From positions 1-26,243 of the forward strand of contig JABANN010000485.1 in NCBI GenBank assembly GCA_013115125.1: a stretch of 26,243 nt of DNA, in the 5' to 3' direction. Positions 9,535 through 19,215 of the stretch are shown here, piece after piece. The translations under genes were made by a program, and so were the position numbers. A model generated the notes under the pieces. It was not told the origin of the DNA. It made no database searches and saw only the letters and a program-made list of their open reading frames with translations. Each line of letters begins with the position of its first letter. The stretch's first letter is position 1. The stretch is from Perkinsus olseni. Lineage: Eukaryota; Perkinsozoa; Perkinsida.

Positions 9535-12495
9535 ATGTTACACCCCATCAGCACAACCCTCTTCCTCTTGGTGGCTGCTCATGGCTTGAAGAGTGTAGGT
9601 CGGGCACCTTCGACTCGCCCTCCTCGACTTCATTCCGATAGTACAGCAAGTACACTATGACAAGACGATTTCCATCTCAGGCGAGACGTAGTACACGAGG
9701 AGTATCTTCCTTCGAGCTGCGCGGGAAGCAGCACCCAGTAAGTCTTCGTCCTCAGTCCGCGTTCGGACGACTCATCACCTTCGCAACTCGTGCCGCACGA
9801 AACTAGCTTGACGAGTCGCCAGCAATAGGCCTTTTTTCGGTTTCAGACTCCTAGACCGAGAGCGAGATCACTCCCGGATGTGACCAAGGTAGCCCATGCC
9901 GCCTGGCATCCCAACCGTTCCGGGAGTGTATGTGCTGTTAGCCGTCTTCGCCCCAACGCGATGAAAGACAAAGCTACAGCTCTCAACACACTGAGTACGA
10001 AGACGCGCTCGAAGAATTCTACAAATTAGAAGAAGAGTTGAAGAGGAGCTCTGTGAGATGCTCTCGGGAATCGTTTCCCTCGATGGTTCCTCATGATTAC
10101 CATTGTCAGAGACGAGATTCTTACACCGATGCCGACAATAAGATGGATGGAGCGCAGTCAACGGCGACCGATACGGAACGTGACCACTCACTTTCGGGAG
10201 AGACTGAAGATGACTTACTGGAAGAAATTGGTGAATTATACGGCGAGGTGGGCTGCTGCTGCTGCTGCAGCAGCAGGAGTCGAATCGGATGGGCCTAGCG
10301 CACGCTACTGCTGATATGCGTGCTTCTCTCGTAGGGGCATCTCCCAGAACATGAGGGGATGATAAGATTACTGTCTAAGGAGGATCTGCGAGAGTTGGAT
10401 CCCTTATCCAAGAACGTGAGCTCAACTGCCCCTTGATACGTCCCGACAATACCTCTCATCAGGGTGGTACCTCTGATAGCGAGGAAAGCAGTATTGGCTC
10501 TGGGGTAGTAGACCACTCCTCCTCCTGCTGCTGCTAGCCTGGATTCGCAAATCGTCGTCCACTGCGTCTGCTGGCTATAGACTCATGTTGTGTCATCTCA
10601 GAGCCCCGCCGGTGACTCTACTATGAACAATGGGTTCTGGATCTCCTCGTCTGAGGTATGTTCCATCGCTGCTGCGGCATTGTTCCCTTTCCTCTCACAA
10701 ATTCTTAATCTCCCTGCTCTCGGCCATCAGCCTGCCAGAAGCCGCTGAATGAATTGAAGATGTTTATCAGGAGTTGGACCGGGATACAAGGTACAGGGAC
10801 CAACCATCCCCTAAGACAAAACCGGACGTGAGTATTCACAGCGACTCCTCCCCTAGCGGACCTTCGCCTCAGTTGATACGTCACCCAAGCCAAGAGCCCA
10901 TGCTGCCTTACAGCTCACTCTTAGTACCAGGAAAAGGGAATACTCTGAAGGTAGTCCAGTAGGAGCAGCAGCGTAGTCGATGCAGCGTCTCAGAGCGGCG
11001 TCTTCGCTCCACCATCATTAATGAATCCCAAGAAGGCTGAGGTAGCACTTAAGGAGAGGATATTGAATGCTCCGCCCCCACCTGTGTTCGTGCAACGTTA
11101 GCAATGCGCAGGATAGGCGTTGCTTGCCTTGTTCTCGGTTGTCCCTCAGGAACCACCGAACCACTTCGCTATGGAGGGTTACATGATACGCTTCTCTAGG
11201 CCGAGAGTTGGACAGGAGCTCGGGATAGAGGAGTTGAAGTGTCCTCGTAGGAGCCCAGGCACTTTCACGGACTCCTTCGGCTTCGTATTTCCGGAAGGCC
11301 TTCGGTGAGTTCAGAGGCATTTTGGCTGAAAACATCTCCGGTAGTGATGATGTATTCATATTTTCGTGCCTTGCAGTCGTTTCAAGATGAGTTTTCCTGA
11401 CTTCGAAGGAGCACCTGACCAGGAGCAAGTTTACACCATACAGCAACAGACCGATCTTCTATCGGAGTCCTTGAGGCTACTTTACATCGGTACTGCTGCC
11501 AATCCAGAAGTGGCGAGGAAGCAGCCAGTAGAGGACACTACAGCTCTACTGAAACCCATAATGAAGGCTCTGTGTAGAATGGTAGAAGATGATATCGATT
11601 CCCATAAGTTTGGTGCTGAATATAAGCTCTTGAAGGTGCGTACAACATAGCTGGTTGAGGGAAATTACCGTTGCTCAGGGCGTTCCTTTCATGAACCTAG
11701 AGTACTTTACCGCTGAGAGTGGTAAGCGTCCAACAGTGAGGGTAGTAGGCCAAGCAGCGACCAATGACACGCCTTATCAACACACTCTCAGTTCACATCG
11801 GAGGAATTGCCGCCCGCGACGCTTCTCACCAACTCTGTTGATCCTACAGGTTTAGAGGTAGCTCAGTGCCATAATTTCGGACGCCTGACCCTATGGTAAT
11901 CAGCCTTTTTCATCCCTAGGTAGACGTTAAGAGCTCCAAGAAGGGTCGCCCGTTGTACTTGGTGAAGAATAAGGAATATTCTGTGGCGTTTGTCGCTGAT
12001 AACAATCGTTTGAGGGTCAACGCCGTGTCCTGCCCTGGAGATCGCCACACCAAGAAGATCAGCTTCGCCAAGAAATCGACAAAACCTGCGTAATGAACTC
12101 CTGGGTCGCGACTCGCCTTGAAATGAGCCCCACGCGGTTTCGATATCAGGTTGATGCCAGCTGAGTGGAAGCAGTTTGATCAGCTCAAGTCGTTCGGTGC
12201 ATTGGAGTTCTCGATCATTGGTGATGCTGAGGTGGAAGTGATAGACGCCGCAATCCGTTGGGTGTATGCTGGACTACCTCGTCTGCCCGAAGAACCGACT
12301 GTGGCACAGAAGAAGCAGAGAAGGTCGTTGAATGGTGATACCGCGAATGGTATGTTTATTCAAACGTTCTGCCGAAGCCAACTGGTACCAGAGGAAGACG
12401 AACAGTCGAAGGAGAGTGAGCCCAAGAAGAAAACGGGAAGCTTCCGCCCGGGCAAGATGTTCAAAAGGCTTTTCAGCAAGCCGAGTGATGATTGA
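9535..12495 (+). CDS. Family member E, secreted, long acidic N-terminal region, two-module protein (about 599 aa)
   Basis: The 3' exons are firm: 11150-11304, 11377-11635, 11679-11735, 11792-11857, 11920-12089 and 12150-12495. Module 1 has IEELKCPRR and SLRLLYIGTAA. The linker has GVPFMNLEYF. Module 2 has YLVKNKEYS, VNAVSCPGD and AAIRWVYAGLPRLPE, with a basic tail. Upstream, a phase-consistent chain is 9535-9594 (signal peptide MLHPISTTLFLLVAAHG), 9681-9737, 9847-9888, 9996-10052, 10110-10247, 10335-10415, 10463-10504, 10602-10655, 10739-10827, 10914-10950 and 10994-11083. This gives a Glu/Asp/Ser-rich tail (for example ETEDDLLEEIGELYGE) and then a proline run. If the exon at 10463 is not spliced at 10504, it ends at a TAG (10535-10537) after three Cys. 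In that case there would be two genes, the second starting near 10623. Function is unknown. Confidence 0.75.
10251..10276. repeat. Palindromic (CTG)n(CAG)n run in an intron of gene E
   Basis: Directly after the donor GTGGG, about five CTG units pass into three CAG units, making a perfect hairpin. Runs of the same class occur at 12504-12518 (after the E stop), 17109-17127 (in separase) and 18801-18816 (in the FOR20 intron). In the intron they sit within a few bases of the splice donor. Confidence 0.9.
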
Positions 12496-12587
12496 AGCGT
12501 TGGCAGCAGCAGCAGCAGCCCACACGATGGCATCGTCATGATCCTTCTTCTCTGGTCTGTGCATGAACTGATCGTCTCTTGTGTTGC

Positions 12588-12860
12588 ATGTCTCCTTGCC
12601 ACCCACTTGTTGTTCTCCTCGTGTTTTTGTGGTTGTTTATCACTTCGTTCAGCTCTGCGTTCATTCAAGTTCAGTATGCTGGTGGTCTCATCTATCGCGT
12701 TACATCCGGCCTCGAAAGCAGCGTACGGATATCAAACGAGGAATCTCAACCTCCCTTGGCCATCCGTCTTTCACGCCGCCGAGCATTTAATCTTTACTTC
12801 ATTACAGCACCGAGCACCACGAAGCATTCGCGTGTGCTTCTTCATAAGAGTAACTCTTGA
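12588..12860 (+). CDS. Small secreted protein ORF (90 aa), possibly a truncated family relative
   Basis: Single-exon ORF that begins with a strong signal peptide: MSPCHPLVVLLVFLWLFITS, then FSSA-F as a likely cleavage site. The mature part reads AGGLIYRVTSG and continues basic, with no Cys-Pro motif. The GG..YRV run resembles the start of module 2 in members C and D (GGKRYRVKNE). Together with its position right after member E, that suggests a shortened relative, but the match is too short to prove it. It is about 90 bases downstream of the E stop. A donor-like GTAACT near its end could lead to further exons. Confidence 0.45.
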   Translation: MSPCHPLVVLLVFLWLFITSFSSAFIQVQYAGGLIYRVTSGLESSVRISNEESQPPLAIRLSRRRAFNLYFITAPSTTKHSRVLLHKSNS

Positions 12861-12999
12861 AGAGTTCGTTTTTCTCTGTCCGTACTCTGGCACCCAACCA
12901 TGCTGTTACCAGCTTACTCATAGTATCATCCTCTGTGATACCACTGAGTGCGGTCTTGCAACTACTTAAACGAGCGTTCTCGCCAACCACTCGAACCAT
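12802..12999 (-). CDS. Possible minus-strand ORF, 65 aa, unknown
   Basis: Starts MVRVVGENARL and ends NASWCSVL, with a balanced composition that reads like protein. It overlaps the end of the plus-strand secreted ORF, so at most one is likely real. Further minus-strand open frames run on to about 13260, for example one with HPWVERLTCPSKWFEW, and may be upstream exons, but I found no clear joint. Confidence 0.25.
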   Translation of the reverse strand: MVRVVGENARLSSCKTALSGITEDDTMSKLVTAWLGARVRTEKNELFKSYSYEEAHANASWCSVL

Positions 13000-13267
13000 T
13001 TCGAAGGGCAGGTGAGGCGTTCCACCCAAGGATGCATGTTGGCATAGTGCCCGCTTTTATTGTTAGCGGAGAGAATCGCAGCGATAGTAAAAACACGGAG
13101 GACGAGAGTGTGTGCGTGCGCAAGCATTGTGACATCATGAGACCACACAGCGAAGAAACGCCGTCGCTGTTCATGCGTTCAAAGACACGGTACTACAAGG
13201 TGAGTGACGAAATACGCAGCACAGTGTCGCTCGTGCTGTCAGAATTTTTTAAATCCTAGATAGGGAG

Positions 13268-13456
13268 ATGTCTAACGATGGTGAACAGTTCACCGTGAAC
13301 TTGATTTACCAACTCAACCGCACTAACGGTGTGACACTATCGCAAGACATGGACAGCACCAATGCCTTGACCATTGATCGGACAACAAGCATTCGGGAAT
13401 TGACTGCTATCCCCTTTCCACACTCCCGTACCATGGGTTTTTACAGGTGTGGTTGA
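13268..13456 (+). CDS. Possible exon, unknown product
   Basis: Plus-strand stretch reading MSNDGEQFTVNLIYQLNR and onward to RTMGFYR. It is preceded by a good acceptor (TTTTTTAAATCCTAG) at 13259 and followed by CAG/GTGTGG. An upstream exon ending at 13199 (CTACAAG/GTGAGT) would join in phase. It may be the middle of a short plus-strand gene at about 13140-13460. No domain is recognised and the ends are not found. Confidence 0.28.
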   Translation: MSNDGEQFTVNLIYQLNRTNGVTLSQDMDSTNALTIDRTTSIRELTAIPFPHSRTMGFYRCG

Positions 13457-13721
13457 CTGGCGATGGTAAATGAACTCTATCTACTCTTTACTGACCCGCT
13501 GAATCAAGAGGCCAATATTGTTTGCGGTCTCTTGTGTTCGGCTTGAGGTTTGGCGCGCGCGGTAAGAACCACTGGCTCTTGTCATTGGCCTACTTCTCGC
13601 ACCTCTTCAAAACGCTGAGGTGAACAACCCAGAGAAAGAGTCGCTCCAGCACAGCACTTGGCAACTCTGTACAAGCTGGTACGATGTGAGAAACTTGATA
13701 TCATCAAACATGACAATGTAC
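13457..13721. other. Convergence point between the plus and minus gene blocks
   Basis: About 265 bases between the last plus-strand exon candidate and the separase stop. Genes to the left read rightward and genes to the right read leftward. It contains no ORF or repeat of note; the 3' ends of both blocks should lie here. Confidence 0.5.
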
Positions 13722-16700
13722 TCAAATGATACGGCTTGCATAACACACAAAAGCTCCTCCAGACAGCAGTTCCAGCTTGACCTTACTCCGGGCTCGCCTC
13801 GCTGACGTCGGTAAGTCGGTTAGTCGGCTGACATCTTTGTCTCGCTCATTAGACGTAATACACCACGTCCGCAATATCTCCATGCTGAACAAGTCGCACT
13901 CCCGGCCAAGAACTTCCCAGAGTGTACCGACGACACGGGCGCTTCCTCCAACTAGGTAGTGATGAGCAGGAGGAGCGGCCTCGAACCTACGACAACGCGA
14001 CAAGGGCGAGCGAATCCAAGTTTCTCACTAACCTGCTATTGAGTGCTTCAATGTCTGGTGAGCGCACCGAGGCACAACCCATAAGTAAAGCGTCTGCGCG
14101 TAGGGCCTAGCAGAAGGGAGGAGTGAGGATGCCAGAGTGCGCTTCAATCTACCCGCTTCTCCATTCCGCTAGTGGACCAATACTGCCCACCGCCACTGTG
14201 GCCCACGTACAGAAAAACCTGCCGAGTCGCCAACGCTGCGATAACATCTTCAACCGGAGGCTCAGCGCCTGAAGACTGATACAACAAAACGCAAAAACAG
14301 TGGTCTCTCACCAGCTTGTCCCTTCCAAAAGTCATTAGCCAGCAGCGGCTCGAGTTTCTTGTTTGACTTGTTGAGGTCTCCGCTGGGGTCCAGCACGTAA
14401 TACCCTCCATTGCCCTGTGCTGGACGAGCCTCGGTCACATCCGACAGTAATAGATTGATGGAGCCTCCTCTCACCACTGGATGCTCCCTGAAAACTGCAG
14501 AGATGCCCCCCACTGAAGACGGTACAGTTACCCTGTGAACATGAACTCAATCGGCAAGTTCATCAAACAAGGTGCGAGGAACAAGTACAGTGGTGAAGGT
14601 CGAGAGCCGCTGGCGGACTTGAGGGATCTGGAAAATCGTGCTTCAACAGTTTCCGGAGGACTTGCCTTCCCACCTCTCCTTGATGGCATCAAACTCGAGA
14701 ACAGCACGGATCGCCTGGGTTGCCTTCCGACGTGCGAGTGGCTCGGGCAAGCTGTCGAGCAACTTCAAGTCAGCCTCAGGCGACGTGCAGCCGCCCTCCT
14801 CTGCTAGCAGCAGCGCAGACCAGTCGCCGAAAAGAACTTTCTTCAAACGCTGCAATGCCTTCTGCGCTCTTCTCTCGTAGTCTTCCCGATTCCGCCAAAA
14901 TTTCTGGCCGTCCTGCTTCGACTCGACAGCGAGGCGGACATCAGCAATGTTATCCGCTATAACTCCGTCGAAACCAGCCGCGGCCCGGAGCACCGATTCA
15001 GGAGGGCTCGGGAGGGGGGCCAAGAAGCATAGACCTGATGGGAGGTATTGCTATCTATCAGAGCGATGGAATAAATTACGCACCCCAAGGGAATCTGCGC
15101 AGCATCCAGAATTTGCCGAGATGATCTTGCTCTACGAAGACCGCGTTGAAGCAGGCAGGGCGACAGCGAGAGTCAACGTCATGCGGCCAGCTGGATTCGC
15201 ACAGACTACGAAGGAATCTGGCAGGAGAGAATGCGAGCGGTGGTCTGACTGGAAAGTGCTACTCTCGTCGCTGAAGGCGATGGCGAATGAAAGCGGGCAG
15301 ATCGTTATCGGATGCCCTTTCTGAGCATCGATACTCCGACAGCATAAACAGCGCTGCTCTTGAGGACCATGAAACTGAGAGCAGACGCCAGTCGGCAGCA
15401 TCGTGCAGAGGGTAGAACTACTTGCCTGCAGTGACAGCGGCTTCGGCCAAGAGGTTCCTTACCCGTACTCTCTCCTTCTTCGGAACTTTGCAAAGCAACA
15501 GGTCGCCGAGTAGAGTGAGCAGCAGCTTGCCGCTCCTTCGAGATAGCCAGGCGTTCTCAGCGTCGACTACTGCTCTGTTGAGGCATGATCTTGCTATCTC
15601 GACCAGTCTTGCTGTTTTCTCAATGTACGGACAACACTCTTTGTACTGTCTATTCTGCCATTGACGTTCCGTGATGACGCTAGGCCGTGGTTGACTGTGG
15701 CCCTCTGCGTCACCAACACGCAGTAAACTTTCCAGGCACGCGCCGCAGACCGCGCGCGCTGGACGAGCGTCGCATCGATCGCTGTGAAGACACTCAGCTC
15801 GGTGGATCTCCCTTTCAAGCGTTGGATGGTCACGCTTCAACCAAGGGTATTCGGGGATGCCCTTGTCAGCCTGACAACAGCCGACTAGCAGAAGTATGGG
15901 CCAGCGGCGTCCACCCACCTCCTCAGTGATGCTTCTAGCAAACTCATCAGCCACCGTTCGAATGACCTCGTTGGAGCAAGCAGTGGACTTCCGATAGAAG
16001 AATAGGGCCCCTCGTTTGGAGCCCATCTCATCGTGGGCAATCCCTGTGAGCAGGGCTGCTCTGTAGGCGGTCACCACCTGATGCGAATTTTGACATCACA
16101 ACCGCGAAGCGCCCCACCCTCCATGCCCCCGAGCCGCCGCAATCGCTCTCCTCATCGAAGAGATGCCTCGAGATGGCGTCCGGGCCGCTGGTGAAAAGCT
16201 TCTCGTCCGCCGGCGGCCAATGGAGGAGACGCAACTGACCGAGATTCTGGCGAGAGAGGCAGCCCGGCGAGGCCTCACCAATCTGAGACCTAGGGCTGCC
16301 CGTAGAACTGCCGCTAGGCCCTTGCAGTGGAGCCACTCGAGCACGGCCAATAGCAGCCGTGGCCGCTTCCACCCTTCGTCATCGAGTACGTCGAGGACGT
16401 TGTTGCTGAGATCTTGGACGCTCGTGGAGGTCCACAAGTTGGATGCGAAATCGGTGATGTGGGGAAGCCAGAGATCATCAGAGAGGCTGTCGCCATGAGA
16501 GCGTATATCGTGATAGAGGCTTGACTTGAGTACACGGAGGAAGGGACTGATTGGCAGGAGGGAGGCTCAGGTGTGCAGCGGACACGACGAGCCCAGACGC
16601 TCACCTTTCAGAGCTGCCTATAAGGACTATGCAGGCGGCCTGGATTTGCACGATATCTTCATACACTGTGTAGTGAGGTAGTGCTAGATGAAAAATCAAC

Positions 16701-18280
16701 TTGGATAAGTTACAACAACCCACGGCTGCGATTCTTCTGGAGTCGAGGAGCTGTGGAGTGGAGGATATGCAGTAGACCGGACTTCGAACCATTGCTGCCA
16801 TCACCTCTATGTCCCGTGCCATTGTTGCATCCACTCCTGTGAGTTCTCCTAACAGCGGTATGAGGACGGACCTCACCCTGGAAGTTTCGAACTCCGGCTG
16901 CGCTGCAGCGGCCGCCTTGGACAACAGAATCGAGCACAGCACGATTCTGATGCGATCAGAGAGGGTTGAATCGTCGATGGAGGCCAGGAGAAAGTCCAGG
17001 GGCATCTGACGGACCCATCGGCGGGTCTGCGAGGCCGTGTCGGCTACCTACGTAAGCTAGCAGCTTGCAGGAGTCGTACATCGCCATGTCGACCACAACT
17101 TCCTCGTGCAGCAGCAGCAGCAGCAGCTCCCGTATTGGTCTCTGTAGGGCCCTCACAGCCACGTCGCCAGTCGCCGATCTTGAAAGTAACGGCGAGAGAA
17201 GAGCGAGGGCAATATGGCCTACCGTGCAACAGTACGCAGTCTGATGACGTTGGTCATGATATTATCAGATGAAGGCGAAGCGACGAGGTCCTCGGACATG
17301 AGCAACGATAGTGTTGTGAAGATCTCATCTTTGTCCTCGGACTCTTCTCGTAAGGGGCCAGCGACCACAGCGGCTGCGGCAAGACGTATCAGCGTCAACG
17401 CAGCGGCGCACGACAGTCTCTACCGAGGAGTCGGAGGCACGACGAGAGCCGAAAGTCTGAAAATCTGCTCAGGACGGGTAGATCAATTGGAATTGGCCAA
17501 GTCATTCTCGGTACTAGCAAGTCATTCCAGCCTACTGGAAATACAGTATTCTCTGCGAGACGGGTGATCGGTTCTACCTGGCGAGGTGACTGTATTTCTA
17601 TTTTGATTTCCCTGAGTTACGATTAATGATTAAACTCTGGCCTCAGAAATAATGCTGTCCGTGGGGAGGCCTTGCCGCCTGACCGCTCGGCGGCCTTTGA
17701 GCGAGAGAGAGAGAGGACGTCATTTGCTTATCAAAATCACCCCCATACAAAACAGTACACGCCATGGTTTTTAGTTTCCATGCACATCCACCTTTCTTTG
17801 TTCTCACATGATATCGCTTACGAGTGAGCATTTCTCGATAATAATCTATGAGTTGATACACCTCAGTCACTCGCCGGAGTTCGGAATCAAGAGCGTACAC
17901 GAGGGTGAGCGAACGCCCTCCTTACCAAGACAAGCTAGATCTGTGCCATGGCTGCCCCCCACCAGCCTCGCTATTCGTGCGCCCAGCAGGGAGCCAGGCA
18001 GGGCCGGCATCACTTCGTTCTCGGTCTTCCCAGAGGCCAGCGATCTCAACCTCAGCCGGAGCCCCTGCGGCTTCAATTGAACTGCCTTGCAGACAGCCCG
18101 ACGACTCTTCGAACTCAGCGAGCCCTGACGCGTGAACGGTCGCTTGCGTCGGCGCCTGAGAGGGATTACCGCAGGCAAGTCCTTGATGATGGCCTGGAGG
18201 AGCTCCTCAAGCTGCTGTCCATGGTGGGTGCGAGATAGCTCGGTAAGCTTGTCGACGATAGTCGGGGAGCCGTCACCCAT
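13722..18280 (-). CDS. Separase (C50 cysteine protease), roughly 1,100-1,200 aa
   Basis: Separase cuts the cohesin kleisin subunit to start anaphase. The C-terminal protease domain is clear: YYVLDPSGDL, then WKGQAG, then the catalytic His in LYVGHSGGGQYW, the catalytic Cys in LLMGCASVRS, GSARVVGTLWEV, and an end matching the family (KLELLSGGAFVCY). Before it come LYLFLAPCLMNLPIEFM and the helical FWRNREDYERR...FGDWSALLLAE block. Exons, right to left, all in phase: 17424-17534, 17223-17373, 17052-17178, 16605-17005, 16279-16546, 16118-16246, 15426-16077, 15263-15374, 15084-15217, 14662-15034, 14532-14627, 14312-14487, 14153-14268, 14033-14106 and 13722-13986. The upstream exons encode the helical N-terminal superhelix, including a six-Leu run. 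The intron at 15375-15425 uses a GC donor (AG/GCAAGT). The N-terminus between 17822 and the ATG at 18280 is unresolved. It is shorter than yeast or human separase. Confidence 0.92.
14033..14268 (-). other. Separase catalytic dyad exons
   Basis: Exon 14153-14268 carries the His motif VGHSGGGQYW and exon 14033-14106 carries the Cys motif LLMGCASVRSP. Most separases read GHG(S/A)G for the first and GCSS(G/A) for the second. Here they read GHSGGG and GCASV. The His and Cys themselves are kept and the spacing is normal, so activity is expected. Confidence 0.88.
17109..17127. repeat. CAG/CTG run coding poly-Leu in separase
   Basis: Six CTG codons in a row on the minus strand encode Leu within RELLLLLLHEEVVV in the helical N-terminal region. 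The run is in frame and fits an amphipathic helix. Confidence 0.85.
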
Positions 18281-18560
18281 GAATGGAGGGATCGATGAGG
18301 GAAGACCAGGGCCCGGAGGATTGACAACGCAGAACACAGGAAGGCCAGACTGTAGCTAATTCGTGGTGAGGATTATGACAGGTGTAAGGCGATCTCCAGC
18401 CTATGATGGGCCACCTAGAAGACGCTCGATGACGGAGGCTCCCCTCACATGCAATACGGCCTACCCTCAGTGAGCGGTGAGGAGCCTTCATCGCCCTTCA
18501 CACGACGGCAGGGCACGAGTTTATATATTAGCGGCCTGAGTGTCATCGGTGGAATCGACA

Positions 18561-19020
18561 TCATCGTTGGGCGCGGTACATCGGCCCCTCCGCGAGCGTG
18601 GGATGGACACCGATCTCCTGCTGGAGGAATTCCCGAGTGAACGGCCGCTCCTCCGGCGTGCCACTTTCTGAGGAACCGGTGACATCAGGTCGAAGATTAT
18701 TCGACTTGCCTGCGGTGAAGGTGGAGAGGGAATGATGGTAACCGTTGAATTCGAAGTATCTCGACAGAGGTCAGTCGAAGGAGCAGACGAGACAGGTGGG
18801 CTGCTGCTGCTGCTGCTCACTCCCTGATTAGCTCGTTGATGATGACATTTCCCCTCGGTGGTGCGGGTATATTGTCACGCCCCTCAGTGTCGTTAAGAGC
18901 GTTGAAGATCTCCGCTCTCAGCTGAGCTCTGACCTTCCCCATCGTCCCTCGGGACTCCAGTGCAGTCTCCAGCGCTTCACGGAGTTCCTTCAGAGAATCA
19001 TCCCCTGGCTGGGGCATCAT
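18561..19020 (-). CDS. FOR20/CEP20 (FOPNL) centriole and basal-body protein, 132 aa
   Basis: Two exons, 18821-19020 and 18561-18759, joined by a 61-base intron, total 399 bases in frame. The protein begins MMPQPGDDSLKELREAL. It matches FOR20 along its length: RAQLRAEIFNAL corresponds to RARIRAEVFNAL-type sequence in animals, and VIINELIREYFEFNGYHHS is the LisH-like dimerisation motif (animal NELIREYLEFNKY). FOR20 works with the FOP/OFD1 group at centriolar satellites and is needed for basal-body docking in ciliates and cilium assembly in animals. The protein is shorter at the C-terminus than the human one. I chose the second-tier Met at 19020 because it matches the family start; the frame stays open upstream. 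The intron opens with a GTGAG(CAG)n run. Confidence 0.93.
18801..18816. repeat. CAG run at the start of the FOR20 intron
   Basis: On the minus strand the donor GTGAG flows straight into five CAG units. Removing it restores the LisH motif exactly, so the run is intronic. Confidence 0.85.
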
Positions 19021-19215
19021 CAGCACAGAAGAGAGGCTGCCCAAGGATGACCCCTGAGGGACCGCCCACCCGCCGGGAAGCCTCCAATGGACCACACTAA
19101 TCAACGCTGACCAATATCTTATTGAGTATCGGGGAGCACTGAACACGTCACTTAGCCTGCTGCTGAGGGGAGCCAGAGCAAGCATCATCTATATACAAAA
19201 AATGAATTGCCCCAG

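Noticed and set aside
14532-14560. Apparent in-frame TGA just before the separase protease domain (frame ...LFDELAD stop VHVHRVTV)
   Set aside because: Another phase-consistent path, with exon 14532-14627 and a 44-base intron, gives LAPCLMNLPIEFM and matches the family better with no stop.
14947-15324. Plus-strand ORF of 125 codons
   Set aside because: It is antisense to separase exons that are well supported by phase and family match.
17214-17567. Plus-strand ORF of 117 codons, Ser/Ala-rich
   Set aside because: Shadow of separase exons 17223-17373 and 17424-17534 on the minus strand.
17643-17820. Minus-strand open frame continuing the exon that ends at 17822 (RKRYHVRTKKGG...)
   Set aside because: A good donor (GTAAGC) at 17821 joins in phase to the next supported separase exon. 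The open frame also ends in a low-complexity stretch, so it is probably intron.
18521-18820. Minus-strand ORF of 99 codons beginning with a Ser run
   Set aside because: It reads through the FOR20 intron in the wrong frame. The Ser run is the intronic CAG repeat.
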